A DNA stretch of 39,708 bases from Candidatus Alistipes merdigallinarum (GCA_019119305.1 DWXH01000037.1:1-39708), one strand, 5' to 3'. Positions 7,324 to 16,834 are shown, counted from the stretch's first letter. The notes: generated by a model from the sequence alone, not told the origin. Numbers and translations: made by a program.

Positions 7324-10194
7324 TTAGAAAGGCATCGGTCTACCCGGAGGAGGTCCCATTGGCCGTCCTCCTTCGTGAGGCGGTCTCGAACGGAAATCGC
7401 TACCTTCGGGCGGTTGACTATATCTCCGTCCGTCTTTACCCGTAAAATTCTTCAGATTATAGACAAAACTGATACAAACATAACGTCCCAAAACATTGGA
7501 GGTCACATTCTGAATATAGTTTTCGCTGACGATTCGTGAAAAGCTCTTATTCTGATTCAAAATGTCATTGACCTGAACATTGATCTCTCCCCGTTGATTT
7601 TTGAAAATTTTCTTTCCGATACTGGCATTGAGCAGGAAGTACTCTTCTGTGAACTTATCGGTCACCCCCCGGTATTTCATATAACTGCCGTTGGCCCGAA
7701 GCGTGATTCCTTTCCACGTCTCCCAAACGATACGGCCGGTTCCCACACCGTTAAAATACTCATTGTTGGAGGTCGAATGGGCAATGTTGTACCCCGCGTT
7801 ATAGGAGAACGAAAAATCGAGTTTGTCGATGTTGCTACCGATGGTGATCCCTCCGGTGTAAGAGGTGGTCGTAGTCGTACTTTGTACCAGATTATAAATC
7901 GTAGGAGTCGCATTGTAAGACACCCGGGCATCGAAATTCAGATTGCTCATCAACCATTTGACCGGAAGGCCGTAACTTACCCCTCCCGACACATTCCAAT
8001 ATCCATCCAAATTGACCGGGCGGGAATATTGTGCTCCCTGGTCAAGCGTAACAATCGTATTTCCTGCATCATCCTTCACTTCATACCCGTTGGCGGAAGC
8101 CCGCTCTACGGAGTTGGCGATATAATTGCTCTGGGTCGAACCGTTCAACATCACCATAAACGTACGTCCCTTTTGCACATCGACCCGTCGGTAATGGATA
8201 TTCATGTTGTTCGAATAGACCGGTTGCAAATGGGGGTTACCTTGTGAAATAAACAACGGGTTGGATACGTCCAGGACATTTTGCAACTGGGTTACTGATG
8301 GGTTGCTTGTTCTCGAATTCATCCGGATCCGCAACATATTGCTCGGATTGAAGCGCAACTGGAGCATTGCCATATAGACCACATTATTGAACGAAGCATC
8401 CATCTGGTCCTTGGCTGAGGTAGGGAAGACCTGATCGCCCGTCAAGGTCGAACGTTGATAGTTGATGTTCGTAACAAACATGGTTTTTTCGGTGTGGTAC
8501 CTCAATCCGGGCCCTACACGATGGATCAAATAACCACTGTTATAGGTATTGGACAGGCTGTCCAGGAAAAGATCACCCGGCAATTCATAGGAGCGTTTGT
8601 CCCGATCGGAGTAGTTATACGAGATCTGGTAATTGGCCAACAATTGCACTTGATCCGAAATCGGTTCCGAGTAAGAGATTCTACCACTTACGTTGTATCC
8701 GCTCGAATGGTTCATGATATACTGATTCAACAGTGAGGTCGAATCGGGATTGAGATACCGGGTCAGGGAATATTGTGTATTGTCCTGCTCGTTCTTCGAA
8801 AGACCTCCATCGACAGACATCATCAAAACCCGACCGTCGCGGCCCCCGAATTTGTGCATATAGATCAAACTACCCGACAGGTTGTATCCGAATGCGTCCG
8901 CGTCGTTCGTACTTCTAAAGACGTTCAACAAAGCATTTTCCGCACCGCTCGTCAGTGATGTCGACGAAGTGTCGGAGCTGAACGCATCGTTTGTCTGAAA
9001 ACGGAGTGTCGGACGGAACATGATCGTATTGTTGCTATCGATTTTATATTCGACCCGTCCGTTGATTCTGTGGTTAAAGTTCTTCGAGTCATCCCGGGCC
9101 CGCTCATCATAGAACTGCTGCGAGAAGTACTCTCTTTCGGTCAATGCCTCCGTAATGTTTTTCGAGGAGTTGAACAGATAGCTGGCTTCGACACGAATCT
9201 TATCGTCTTTCCATTGGTTGGCATAGTTGATACCAAAGGATTGCACCGTGGATACACCGCTCTGATTGCCGACCATCATACCGCCGACACCCCCTCTACG
9301 TCCTCCGCCGGAACCGATCACCCCCATCAGGTCATCGATACCGAAATTCTGCTGATTGACGTTATTGGCCATTCCGAGCAACGTCAACCGACGGTTCTCC
9401 TTGAAAAGGTTCAGACTGGCACTGACATTATACAGATCATTGAATCCGTAACCGGCATAAAAACGACCGAACTGAGCGTGATCGATTCCTCCGTGTGTCA
9501 CCACGTTGATGGCCTTATAACTTTCGCCATCGTCAACCCCGCTAAATTCTGCCTGATCGCTCTGTTTATCCAAAACCTCTATTTTATCGATCACCTCAGC
9601 CGGAAGATTCCGAATAGCCGTAGTCACATCATCCCCGAAAAACTCTTTGCCATCTACCAATAATTTTTTAACCTCTTCACCCTGAGCCTCAACGGCTCCT
9701 CCGTCAACTTTTATACCCGGCATCTTCGAGAGTAACTGCTCGGTTGTCGCATCCTGAGCCACTTTGAAAGCTCCTGCATTATAGACTAACGTATCGCCTT
9801 TTTGCGTCGTCCGCATGGTTATTCCCTCGACAACCACCTCGCTGATCTCCTTCACATCGATCTCCATGGCGATGGTCCCCAAGTCCGAATTTTTCTTCGA
9901 AATCTCGACGCTCGCCGTATAGGGTTTCATGCCGAGATAGGTAATACGCAGATCATAGGTCCCGGCAGAGAGTGATGGCAACGTGAAGGCTCCCGTCTTA
10001 TCGGAAGATACATAACGTTTCTGACCTCCTTCGCTGGCCACGTATTCCACCACGGCTCCGATGATCGGATCGCCGGTCGACTGATCGATTAATTTTCCCT
10101 TGACATCGATTTTGCTCTGCCCGAATACGGAAAAACTCCCGAGTACCCACAAACAGGCTATCAAAAAAGTCTTCAGTACAAATGTATTCTTCAT
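7324..10194 (-). CDS. TonB-dependent-receptor-like outer-membrane beta-barrel family protein
   Basis: The 956-residue protein has a signal peptide (MKNTFVLKTFLIACLW...VFGQ). A carboxypeptidase-regulatory-like domain follows (about 25-105, GKLIDQSTGDPIIGAVVEY). Next is a plug-like region (about 125-215, LLSKMPGIKVDGGAVEAQGE, VDGKEFFGDD), then a long barrel of the OMP_b-brl_3 type. I chose the ATG at 10194; an upstream start at 10242 would put 16 residues in front of the signal peptide. The barrel ends near SFVYNLKNF and is followed by an unusual extension of about 40 residues rich in Pro, Gly and Arg. A Gly/Arg-rich loop (GSGGGRRGGVGG) lies early in the barrel. There is no SusD partner, so a polysaccharide-uptake pair is unlikely. 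The substrate is unknown. Confidence 0.9.
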   Translation of the reverse strand: MKNTFVLKTFLIACLWVLGSFSVFGQSKIDVKGKLIDQSTGDPIIGAVVEYVASEGGQKRYVSSDKTGAFTLPSLSAGTYDLRITYLGMKPYTASVEISKKNSDLGTIAMEIDVKEISEVVVEGITMRTTQKGDTLVYNAGAFKVAQDATTEQLLSKMPGIKVDGGAVEAQGEEVKKLLVDGKEFFGDDVTTAIRNLPAEVIDKIEVLDKQSDQAEFSGVDDGESYKAINVVTHGGIDHAQFGRFYAGYGFNDLYNVSASLNLFKENRRLTLLGMANNVNQQNFGIDDLMGVIGSGGGRRGGVGGMMVGNQSGVSTVQSFGINYANQWKDDKIRVEASYLFNSSKNITEALTEREYFSQQFYDERARDDSKNFNHRINGRVEYKIDSNNTIMFRPTLRFQTNDAFSSDTSSTSLTSGAENALLNVFRSTNDADAFGYNLSGSLIYMHKFGGRDGRVLMMSVDGGLSKNEQDNTQYSLTRYLNPDSTSLLNQYIMNHSSGYNVSGRISYSEPISDQVQLLANYQISYNYSDRDKRSYELPGDLFLDSLSNTYNSGYLIHRVGPGLRYHTEKTMFVTNINYQRSTLTGDQVFPTSAKDQMDASFNNVVYMAMLQLRFNPSNMLRIRMNSRTSNPSVTQLQNVLDVSNPLFISQGNPHLQPVYSNNMNIHYRRVDVQKGRTFMVMLNGSTQSNYIANSVERASANGYEVKDDAGNTIVTLDQGAQYSRPVNLDGYWNVSGGVSYGLPVKWLMSNLNFDARVSYNATPTIYNLVQSTTTTTSYTGGITIGSNIDKLDFSFSYNAGYNIAHSTSNNEYFNGVGTGRIVWETWKGITLRANGSYMKYRGVTDKFTEEYFLLNASIGKKIFKNQRGEINVQVNDILNQNKSFSRIVSENYIQNVTSNVLGRYVCISFVYNLKNFTGKDGRRYSQPPEGSDFRSRPPHEGGRPMGPPPGRPMPF

Positions 10195-10219
10195 CGTAAT
10201 TTTCCCAAAAATTGCAGGA

Positions 10220-10227
10220 CAAAAATA
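10220..10227 (-). promoter_or_regulatory. -7 element of the beta-barrel receptor gene
   Basis: The minus strand reads TATTTTTG, an exact TAnnTTTG match 25 bases upstream of the ATG at 10194. I could not see a convincing -33 element. Confidence 0.45.
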
Positions 10228-10291
10228 AACCTCTTGTCCCAATTTCTATAAACCGTTCCGGTCAAACGGAAAATATAACGGGTGAAACGAC

Positions 10292-10319
10292 TAAGGGCCA
10301 TCGAATCCGACAGCCCTTA
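10292..10319. terminator. Stem-loop after the phosphatase gene
   Basis: A 7-bp stem (TAAGGGC/GCCCTTA) continues, after a symmetric 2+2 internal loop, into TCG/CGA around an AATC loop. It lies 36 bases past the phosphatase stop. No T-run follows on either strand, so it may be an mRNA 3' stabiliser or a weak terminator rather than a classical intrinsic one. Confidence 0.4.
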
Positions 10320-10354
10320 ACCCATAATACCATAAACGTGCAACCCTTTCCACG

Positions 10355-11263
10355 CTATTCGAATACAGACATAACCGGACGTCCGATCCAGACTTGCGGT
10401 TGTTCGATCGAAAAGATATACCCGATCGTCGGAGCCGTATCAAAAACCATTACGCTCTCCGGAATTTCATGGCCGCGGGCAATCCCCTTGCCCCAAACCA
10501 CAAACGGAGTCTCCATCTCGGCCATCGAAATGCTTCCGTGCCCTTTGCCGATCCCTCCATGATCCGCCGTAAAGAAGACGATCGCGTCATCGATCATCCC
10601 ATTCTCCTCAAGCGTCTCCATCACGCGTCCTACATAACCGTCAATCACTTTGCACATCTCGAAATACTCCTCGCTTTCCCATCCTATGCTGTGACCGACT
10701 CCATCCGGTTCATTGAAGGCGATAAACGTAAAATCGGGTTTACGGGTTGCCAGATAATAACACATACTGTCGGCCAGCGCCGCATCATCCGTTGCATCGT
10801 AGTTGATTTCGACAACCTGCTGTTCATACAGACGACCGATCGTCGACCAGTTGTATCCACAGGCCATAACGGCATCGGGACGTACCTCGTGAATTGCCCC
10901 GCAAATTCCGGGAAACAGACCGTATTTTCCGATCACACGCGACGGCAGATCGGGAACCTCGCTGCCCCATGTCGTATACCCGTGCAATTCAGGACCCGCC
11001 CCCATCAACATGGAAGCCCAGTTGACCGCACTCGACGACGGCAATACACTCCGCCGCTCAAGCGTATAACTTCCCTCACGCATCAACTTTTCTATGTTCG
11101 GGAAGGCTCCGGGATGTGCACGGACAACCGCAGAGCTAAAACCGTCACTCCCGATCAAAACCACATACCGGGCCTTGCAGGCCAGACTTTTTTTCCCTTT
11201 GGCCATCGTCTGCGTTGCAAACGCCGTCGCCAAAATCAACAATCCGACAAATAATCTTTTCAT
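10355..11263 (-). CDS. Alkaline phosphatase superfamily (nucleotide pyrophosphatase/phosphodiesterase-like) protein, exported
   Basis: The 302-residue protein has a signal peptide (MKRLFVGLLILATAFATQTMAKG). The two-metal AlkP-superfamily signature is complete: IGSDGF for the first Asp, PSSSAVNW with a Ser in the nucleophile position, NEPDGVGH for the D...H pair, TADHGG, and a final KGHGS His. The NPP family hydrolyses phosphodiesters or phosphomonoesters in the periplasm; the substrate here is not evident. It lies 60 bases after the LytTR regulator on the same strand and may be the last gene of that operon, or a target of the regulator. Confidence 0.88.
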   Translation of the reverse strand: MKRLFVGLLILATAFATQTMAKGKKSLACKARYVVLIGSDGFSSAVVRAHPGAFPNIEKLMREGSYTLERRSVLPSSSAVNWASMLMGAGPELHGYTTWGSEVPDLPSRVIGKYGLFPGICGAIHEVRPDAVMACGYNWSTIGRLYEQQVVEINYDATDDAALADSMCYYLATRKPDFTFIAFNEPDGVGHSIGWESEEYFEMCKVIDGYVGRVMETLEENGMIDDAIVFFTADHGGIGKGHGSISMAEMETPFVVWGKGIARGHEIPESVMVFDTAPTIGYIFSIEQPQVWIGRPVMSVFE

Positions 11264-11323
11264 GCTTTTTTGTTTTAGGTTATTACTGTTCGTTTCTTCT
11301 TTCTATGACGCTTCCTCTAAAAA

Positions 11324-12070
11324 TCAAATCCCGACGAACCACTTTTTGAAGTCGGACACACGGGCCTTGCTGATGATGATCCGTTCCGGAGTTTTGACAC
11401 ACAGATTCAACGACAACCGACTTCCGAACCACACCGATAGATCGCTGACCGCTTTTCGGGAGATAATAAATTGACGGTTGGCCCGATAGAACTCCATCTC
11501 CGACAGTTGTCCCATCAATGTATCGAGCGAGCGATCCATCGGAAAACTCCGTCCATCATACGTATAGGCCGAGACCTTCTCATCCGCCGTATAAAAATAG
11601 GCGATATCCTCCGTCATCAACGGAACGAGTTTATCCCGGACCGGAATCAAAAAGCTATGGGCACGGGAGGTCAAAAACCGATGAGTCTGCTCTACGTATT
11701 CCGCCTTCTCATGACCCGAAAAACGTTTGAACTTCTCGATAGCCCGCTGCAACTCCTCACGTTTGATCGGTTTTAGGATATAGTCGATACTATTGACCTT
11801 AAAGGCAGCAAGCGCATACCGATCGTAGGCCGTCGTAAACACGATCGGACAGGCCACATCGACCTGCTCGAAAATCTTGAACGCTTCGCCGTCGGCCAAA
11901 TGGATATCCATAAAAACGATGTCAGGCAACGGATTGCTGCGTATCCACTGAATCGTATCCACAACCGTATCAATCACTGTCAAAATCTCGATCGTCGGGT
12001 CGATCTCCCGCAAAAGGGCTTTCAGATTGGTCGCTGCAGCCGTTTCATCTTCGATAATGAGCGCTTTCAT
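11324..12070 (-). CDS. LytTR-family response regulator
   Basis: The 248-residue protein has an N-terminal receiver domain with acidic pocket E7/D8, phospho-acceptor D55 (VFMDIHL), and K100 in DYILKP. Its C-terminal LytTR DNA-binding domain covers about 140-245 (FLIPVRDKLVPLMTEDIAYFYTADEKVSAYTYDG..., then FYRANRQFIIS). I chose the ATG at 12070 because it gives the standard MKALIIEDE opening; an in-frame start at 12124 lies inside the preceding gene. It is 4 bases after the glycosidase-like gene. It presumably receives phosphate from the LytS-type kinase two genes upstream. Confidence 0.93.
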   Translation of the reverse strand: MKALIIEDETAAATNLKALLREIDPTIEILTVIDTVVDTIQWIRSNPLPDIVFMDIHLADGEAFKIFEQVDVACPIVFTTAYDRYALAAFKVNSIDYILKPIKREELQRAIEKFKRFSGHEKAEYVEQTHRFLTSRAHSFLIPVRDKLVPLMTEDIAYFYTADEKVSAYTYDGRSFPMDRSLDTLMGQLSEMEFYRANRQFIISRKAVSDLSVWFGSRLSLNLCVKTPERIIISKARVSDFKKWFVGI

Positions 12071-12074
12071 AAAA

Positions 12075-14399
12075 TTATATCTCATCTGTTTTTCCTTCCT
12101 GACCATCGAGCCATTGATCCACATAATGCAGGTTGATCAACTTCTCGATCAAATCCTGCGGAATATAAAAATAGTGGTTCGAAGACTCATAACCGATCGC
12201 CGCATCGCGACGCACGATCGGCAGCAACCGTTCGGTCACCTCCCGTTCCTGCTGAACAGCCTGCCGCATCGTTGCGAGACACACATTTCGCTCTTGCGGA
12301 CTCTTCGCTGCCTCCATCCGGTTTCGCGCATCCACAAAACGGGCCTGGTTGGCCGAAGAAGCACAATGAATGGCAACCGCACGAGCCCGTCCGAGATCAA
12401 TCGTCAACCGCTTTCTTTGTTCTCCACGAGCCTTGTGTAGCGCCCGCTCCAACAACCCACACCCCTGCTCGAAACCCTCGAACACACGCTCCATCTGACC
12501 GATAAAAACCTCTGCCGGAAAGACCGACCGCCAATTATCCAAAGCGTCGTACGGAATCCCCACCATACTGGCCGGCCATCCTGTTGGCTCCGTATAGAAC
12601 GGATTGGCCGGACCCATGTGCTGTGGCCCTGAATATAAAGTCAAACCGTGATAGGGGAACTCTTCAAAAGCCTCCGAAAAGAGCTTCCATGCCTCACGGA
12701 CAAGTGGAGCAGCTTCCGCTCCGTAATATTTCTCGGCAAGATGCGACAACGCCTGCTCTTCACCGTTGGCCATACTCGACTCAAAAAGCTCCAGCGACAC
12801 CGACGGATACCCCCCAAGGCTCCAGCTCAGCATCACTCCATCGGTCGATACAGCCGCCAGATTTTTCGCATGGCGGGCTACCAAATCGAGTACAGGTACC
12901 GACGGGACAACCGCCATCTCCCACGATGCGTTAACCTGTACCTTCGCCACGGTCTTCAGACCGGCTTTTTTGGCCATTTCCCAATGGCTCAGTGCTCTGG
13001 GTCCGGGCCCTACGGCCGACAACGCATATTCGCCCACAGCCGTCGACACTCCGCCACGCTCGATCGGCAACGACCACTCGCTCACCGACATCAACCAACA
13101 CGATTTCGGCAACCGTGAAATAATCTCCCCGGCATAGGCATCATTCCATCCCCAATCCCACACCAACACTTTCGCATCGGGAGCGGCCCGTTTGACTCCG
13201 GCGGTTATCGCCTGATTGACCTCGACAATCAGATCGGCATACGACCGGTTGCGGCACCGTTCGCAACTCTGCTGTCCGCCCCGCGAAGCACAGTTTGTCA
13301 AATTCTCCGATGCCGTAATCGTAAAGACTCCCCCCAAACCGGGAACCTCGCGGAAAACCCGCTCGACAGAACGTTCCACCCACGGCAAAACACCGGGCGC
13401 CGACGTACACAATGCCCGTTGCTCCCCTTCGGGGGCTCCCATAAGCTGTTGACGGAGCGAATCATCGAAAAACGTACGCGGCATGGCTCGCGGCTCGTTC
13501 ATATAGAGATAAATCCCGATCCCGTATTTGGCAGCCCGGTCGACCAACCGTTTCAGCCCGGCAATCCGTTGAGAAGCATCTTCCGCCCCGGGAAAGATTC
13601 CATCCGGAGGTACAAGTTTGTTCAACACGGAGTGCATCCATATCCCGTTGACTCCCTTTGCGGCAAGGCGCTGCAACAATCCTTCGGGATAGGAGGAGAG
13701 CTCCGGATCCATCAAAGGATCGCCGAATGCCGCACAATAGGGGTAGATCAGCCGTAAAGCGAAGTTATCGCTCTGTGCACCCTCCGTAGTTGAAGCCACC
13801 TCGACGATCGGCTCGGCAAACTCCTCCATAAAGGCAAAGCGAGGCACCTCATGCTCTTTTCCGAACTCTTTCCGCACGATTTTTTTCAGCTCAGCTGCCT
13901 GACGTACCATCTCATCCGTCGGCTCCTCATAACGCAGAGGCTGACAATAGGGTTTCTTGTATCCAAGTTTCACAAACAGAAAATCGTCCTCGATCAACCG
14001 CCATGCCAACTCCTCTTTCGAAATACCGAGTAACGTCAACAACTGATCGTAAGGCAGCAGATGCCAATTTCGCCGCAACACCGTTATATATCCCCATGAT
14101 GTACTCCACTGGGGTTCAATGGCTTGCTGTGGAGAAAGACCCATCGAAAAGGCCAATCTCCGGACATGTTCCACATCGGTTTCCAAAACCTCTGCCAAAC
14201 GCTCTTCCGGAACAACCGTCCAATTCCGCCAGACAAAAGCATACTGCCGACTTGGGAAATAGGGATATTCGACAGCAGGCGTTGTACCCTGTTCGTCGGG
14301 TAATATCGTCTCGGACGAAGGTGCTCCAAACGCAACAGAGGTCAAACAAAACCACGTGATCGTGCACCATACGAAAACAGGCAGCTTCAACTTCTTCAT
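12075..14399 (-). CDS. Exported glycoside-hydrolase-like (TIM-barrel) protein with an N-terminal duplicated motif
   Basis: The 774-residue protein has a signal peptide (about 1-25). Two similar units of about 35 residues follow: about 54-88 (WRNWTVVPEERLAEVL...LAFSMGL) and about 104-140 (LRRNWHLLPYDQLLTLLGISKEELAWRL). From about 215 the chain looks like a TIM barrel (NGIWMHSVL, YGIGIYLYMNEP, GVFTITASENL, VLVWDWGW). E365 is a possible acid/base, and there is a Cys cluster (C370, C379, C382). The C-terminal third is helical. The barrel recalls GH20-like glycosidases, but I cannot assign a family. The gene lies between a sensor kinase (30 bases upstream) and its likely response regulator (4 bases downstream). 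That placement suggests it supplies or binds the signal ligand. Confidence 0.75.
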   Translation of the reverse strand: MKKLKLPVFVWCTITWFCLTSVAFGAPSSETILPDEQGTTPAVEYPYFPSRQYAFVWRNWTVVPEERLAEVLETDVEHVRRLAFSMGLSPQQAIEPQWSTSWGYITVLRRNWHLLPYDQLLTLLGISKEELAWRLIEDDFLFVKLGYKKPYCQPLRYEEPTDEMVRQAAELKKIVRKEFGKEHEVPRFAFMEEFAEPIVEVASTTEGAQSDNFALRLIYPYCAAFGDPLMDPELSSYPEGLLQRLAAKGVNGIWMHSVLNKLVPPDGIFPGAEDASQRIAGLKRLVDRAAKYGIGIYLYMNEPRAMPRTFFDDSLRQQLMGAPEGEQRALCTSAPGVLPWVERSVERVFREVPGLGGVFTITASENLTNCASRGGQQSCERCRNRSYADLIVEVNQAITAGVKRAAPDAKVLVWDWGWNDAYAGEIISRLPKSCWLMSVSEWSLPIERGGVSTAVGEYALSAVGPGPRALSHWEMAKKAGLKTVAKVQVNASWEMAVVPSVPVLDLVARHAKNLAAVSTDGVMLSWSLGGYPSVSLELFESSMANGEEQALSHLAEKYYGAEAAPLVREAWKLFSEAFEEFPYHGLTLYSGPQHMGPANPFYTEPTGWPASMVGIPYDALDNWRSVFPAEVFIGQMERVFEGFEQGCGLLERALHKARGEQRKRLTIDLGRARAVAIHCASSANQARFVDARNRMEAAKSPQERNVCLATMRQAVQQEREVTERLLPIVRRDAAIGYESSNHYFYIPQDLIEKLINLHYVDQWLDGQEGKTDEI

Positions 14400-14429
14400 A
14401 AATTCAAGATATTTGGGAATTAGAAACGT

Positions 14430-15485
14430 CTATTCAACTATTTTTTCGGAAATTTCAGGTTCGAGCAACGGCAATCCCACTCGGAACACACCGTCGGCAT
14501 CGGTTATCTCTACCTCACGGGAAGTGAGCAGTTCGTATCGCGACGCCAAATTTTTCAGGCCGATCCCGGTTCCTTTCGTCGGCTCTATCTTCGGAATCAA
14601 CGGATTGGAAACAAACAGTTTATCCTGATCGGTATAGATCTCTATGCGGAACGGTTTGGTCAACGTAATGCTGTTGTGTTTCACCGCATTCTCGATCAGC
14701 GGTTGGAGCGAGAGGACCGGCAATCGCCAATTCATATACCGGTCCTCGACCCGTATGTCACAAAACAGCTTATTCTCGTAGCGGATCGTCAGCAGATAGA
14801 TATAGGCTTCCGTAAAACGCAGTTCTTCGGTCAGCGTAGTCAATTCGCCCTGACCGGAACGAAGCATATAACGGAACGTGTCGGCCAGACGATCAATATA
14901 AAGCAAAGCCCTTTCATTGCTCTTCTCCCGAACAAGCATCGACAGCGAATTGAGCGAGTTGAAAAGAAAATGGGGACTGATCTGATTGGCCAACATGTTG
15001 TAACGGGTCTGCAAGTTTTCGTTTTTCAGTTTCTCGTTCTCGATACTTATGTGCTGTTTCTGATACAGCAACTGGAAAATCACTCCATACAACACCGATA
15101 CGACCAGTATAAACGACACTTTCATAATCTGCAACGGATTATAGAGCCGTCCCATAAACGTGGGCATATTCCAATGTCCCTTAAAGCTCAACGTCGGCAC
15201 AAACAGATAAAAGACAACCGCGATAAGCAGGCTCAAAAAAATCTTCCGCCATATAGAAAGCCCCTTGACCGTATTCAACATGACAAGAAGCGCCACCATC
15301 ACATAAAAATAGAACAGCCGGAAGATCACGAAACTGGGTTCGACCGTTATGAATGGGGGAGGGCGATGTCCCCCCCTCATTTCGTTGCCGGTTACGAAAT
15401 ACGAAAAGTTGACCAACAGGGTCAATGCTAATGCCACCAAAAGATTGATGACTATTACATGATATCGTCCGGTCTTTTTGATCAT
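14430..15485 (-). CDS. LytS/YehU-type sensor histidine kinase
   Basis: The 351-residue protein has about four membrane helices in residues 8-142, then a coiled linker (QKQHISIENEKLKNENLQTRYNMLANQ). The His_kinase domain has H172 in QISPHFLFNSLNSL. A HATPase domain follows, with the N-box LQPLIENAVKH and the G-box GTGIGLKNL. The short extracytoplasmic loops suggest sensing in or near the membrane, or through a partner protein. It begins 32 bases after the gamma carbonic anhydrase gene and pairs with the LytTR regulator at 11324-12070. Confidence 0.94.
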   Translation of the reverse strand: MIKKTGRYHVIVINLLVALALTLLVNFSYFVTGNEMRGGHRPPPFITVEPSFVIFRLFYFYVMVALLVMLNTVKGLSIWRKIFLSLLIAVVFYLFVPTLSFKGHWNMPTFMGRLYNPLQIMKVSFILVVSVLYGVIFQLLYQKQHISIENEKLKNENLQTRYNMLANQISPHFLFNSLNSLSMLVREKSNERALLYIDRLADTFRYMLRSGQGELTTLTEELRFTEAYIYLLTIRYENKLFCDIRVEDRYMNWRLPVLSLQPLIENAVKHNSITLTKPFRIEIYTDQDKLFVSNPLIPKIEPTKGTGIGLKNLASRYELLTSREVEITDADGVFRVGLPLLEPEISEKIVE

Positions 15486-15517
15486 GGCGGATATTTTTCT
15501 ACCTATATTACAAAATT

Positions 15518-16030
15518 TTACTTATACCACGAGGCGTACATCACATAATCACGGGCTGTCCGTTCAATGATGTCGCGCACCTGTTCGGGCGATACGTCTT
15601 TAACCTTCCTTGCCGGAACGCCGGCATAAATACTGCCCGGTTCGATAATCGTATTCGACAGCACGAGCGAATTGGCGGCGACGATCGAACCGGTCCCCAC
15701 TACGGCATGGTCCAGAATCGTCGCCCCCATACCGATCAGGCACTTATCCTCGATCTTCGCCCCGTGAATATTGGCATTGTGCCCGATGGAGATGTCGTTC
15801 CCGATCTCCGTCACCGACCGCTGATAGAGCGTATGGACGACAACGCCGTCCTGAAGGTTGACTCGGTCGCCGATCGTGATACGGTTGACATCCCCGCGCA
15901 GCACCGTACTGTACCATATACTGCAATCACGTCCGACCGTTACATCTCCGATGATCGTCGCCGTCTCGGCCACAAATGTTCCCTCTCCGATAACCGGAGT
16001 AAATCCTCTTAATGTTCTGATAAGTCCCAT
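15518..16030 (-). CDS. Gamma carbonic anhydrase family protein (left-handed beta-helix)
   Basis: The 170-residue protein shows repeated hexapeptides (IGDVTV, ITIGDRVNL, SIGHNANIHG, LIGMGATIL) that form a left-handed beta-helix trimer. Three His residues sit at the zinc-ligand positions: H66, H84 and H89, the last two five apart as in Cam. The size fits YrdA/PaaY-like members, which lack the acidic loop of Methanosarcina Cam. CO2 hydration is plausible but unproven for this group. It is 12 bases after mazG and likely co-transcribed with it. Confidence 0.9.
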   Translation of the reverse strand: MGLIRTLRGFTPVIGEGTFVAETATIIGDVTVGRDCSIWYSTVLRGDVNRITIGDRVNLQDGVVVHTLYQRSVTEIGNDISIGHNANIHGAKIEDKCLIGMGATILDHAVVGTGSIVAANSLVLSNTIIEPGSIYAGVPARKVKDVSPEQVRDIIERTARDYVMYASWYK

Positions 16031-16042
16031 ATTTTCCTGATT

Positions 16043-16834
16043 TTATTTCGATTTCTCTTCGTTTTTCGCCTCGTTCCAAAACACATCCATCTGTTCAAGG
16101 GTCATATCCCTCAAAGCAACACCTTGCTCCTCGGCCCGATCTTCGATGTGGTTGAACCGCTCGATAAATTTTTTGTTACACCGCTCGAGAGCCGCCTCCG
16201 GATCGACACCATAAAGGCGAGAGGCATTAATCAACGAGAAAAACAGATCTCCGAACTCCGATTCGATCCGATCTTGGTCCTGGCGGTCGAGTTCAGCCTG
16301 TACCTCAAAAAACTCCTCCTTGACCTTATCCCAAACATCTTCGCGCTTTTCCCAGTCGAATCCCGCCGAAGCCGCCTTCTCACCGATCCGATAGGCCTTG
16401 ACCATCGCCGGCAAACTTTGCGGCACGCCCGACAAAACACGCTTTTTCTTATGATCGAGCGCCTTCTCCTGTAATTTAATATCCTCCCAATTCTGTTTTA
16501 CCTGATCGGCATTGTCTGCCTGTACGTTGCCAAACACATGCGGATGCCGGAAAATCAACTTGTCGCAAATTCCATTGGCCACATCCGCCAGATCGAATGC
16601 CTTCTGTTCCGATCCGATCTTGGAGTAGAACACGACATGCAGCAACAGATCACCCAACTCCTTCTTAATCTCATTCAGGTCGTGTTCCAATATCGCGTCC
16701 GCCAGCTCGTATGTCTCTTCGATCGTATTCATACGCAACGTATCGAACGTCTGCTTCCGGTCCCACGGACACTTTTCCCGCAACTCATCCATCACATCGA
16801 GCAAACGGCCTACTGCTTCCAGTCTTTTATCCAT
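16043..16834 (-). CDS. mazG: Nucleoside triphosphate pyrophosphohydrolase MazG
   Basis: The 263-residue protein is full length for the E. coli-type MazG, with two MazG modules. The first has CPWDRKQTFDTLRMNTIEE, then EETYELADAI and ELGDLLLHVVF, which supply the Mg-binding acidic residues. The second contains EEFFEVQAEL and EFGDLFFSLIN. The enzyme hydrolyses NTPs and dNTPs to NMP and PPi, cleaning the pool and modulating stress nucleotides. It is the first gene of the minus-strand run and shares a short divergent promoter region with glmS. Confidence 0.95.
   Translation of the reverse strand: MDKRLEAVGRLLDVMDELREKCPWDRKQTFDTLRMNTIEETYELADAILEHDLNEIKKELGDLLLHVVFYSKIGSEQKAFDLADVANGICDKLIFRHPHVFGNVQADNADQVKQNWEDIKLQEKALDHKKKRVLSGVPQSLPAMVKAYRIGEKAASAGFDWEKREDVWDKVKEEFFEVQAELDRQDQDRIESEFGDLFFSLINASRLYGVDPEAALERCNKKFIERFNHIEDRAEEQGVALRDMTLEQMDVFWNEAKNEEKSK

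Noticed and set aside
9070-9663. Long plus-strand open frame opposite the beta-barrel receptor gene
   Set aside because: It is antisense to a clear receptor gene, has no domain, no start signal and composition typical of a shadow frame.
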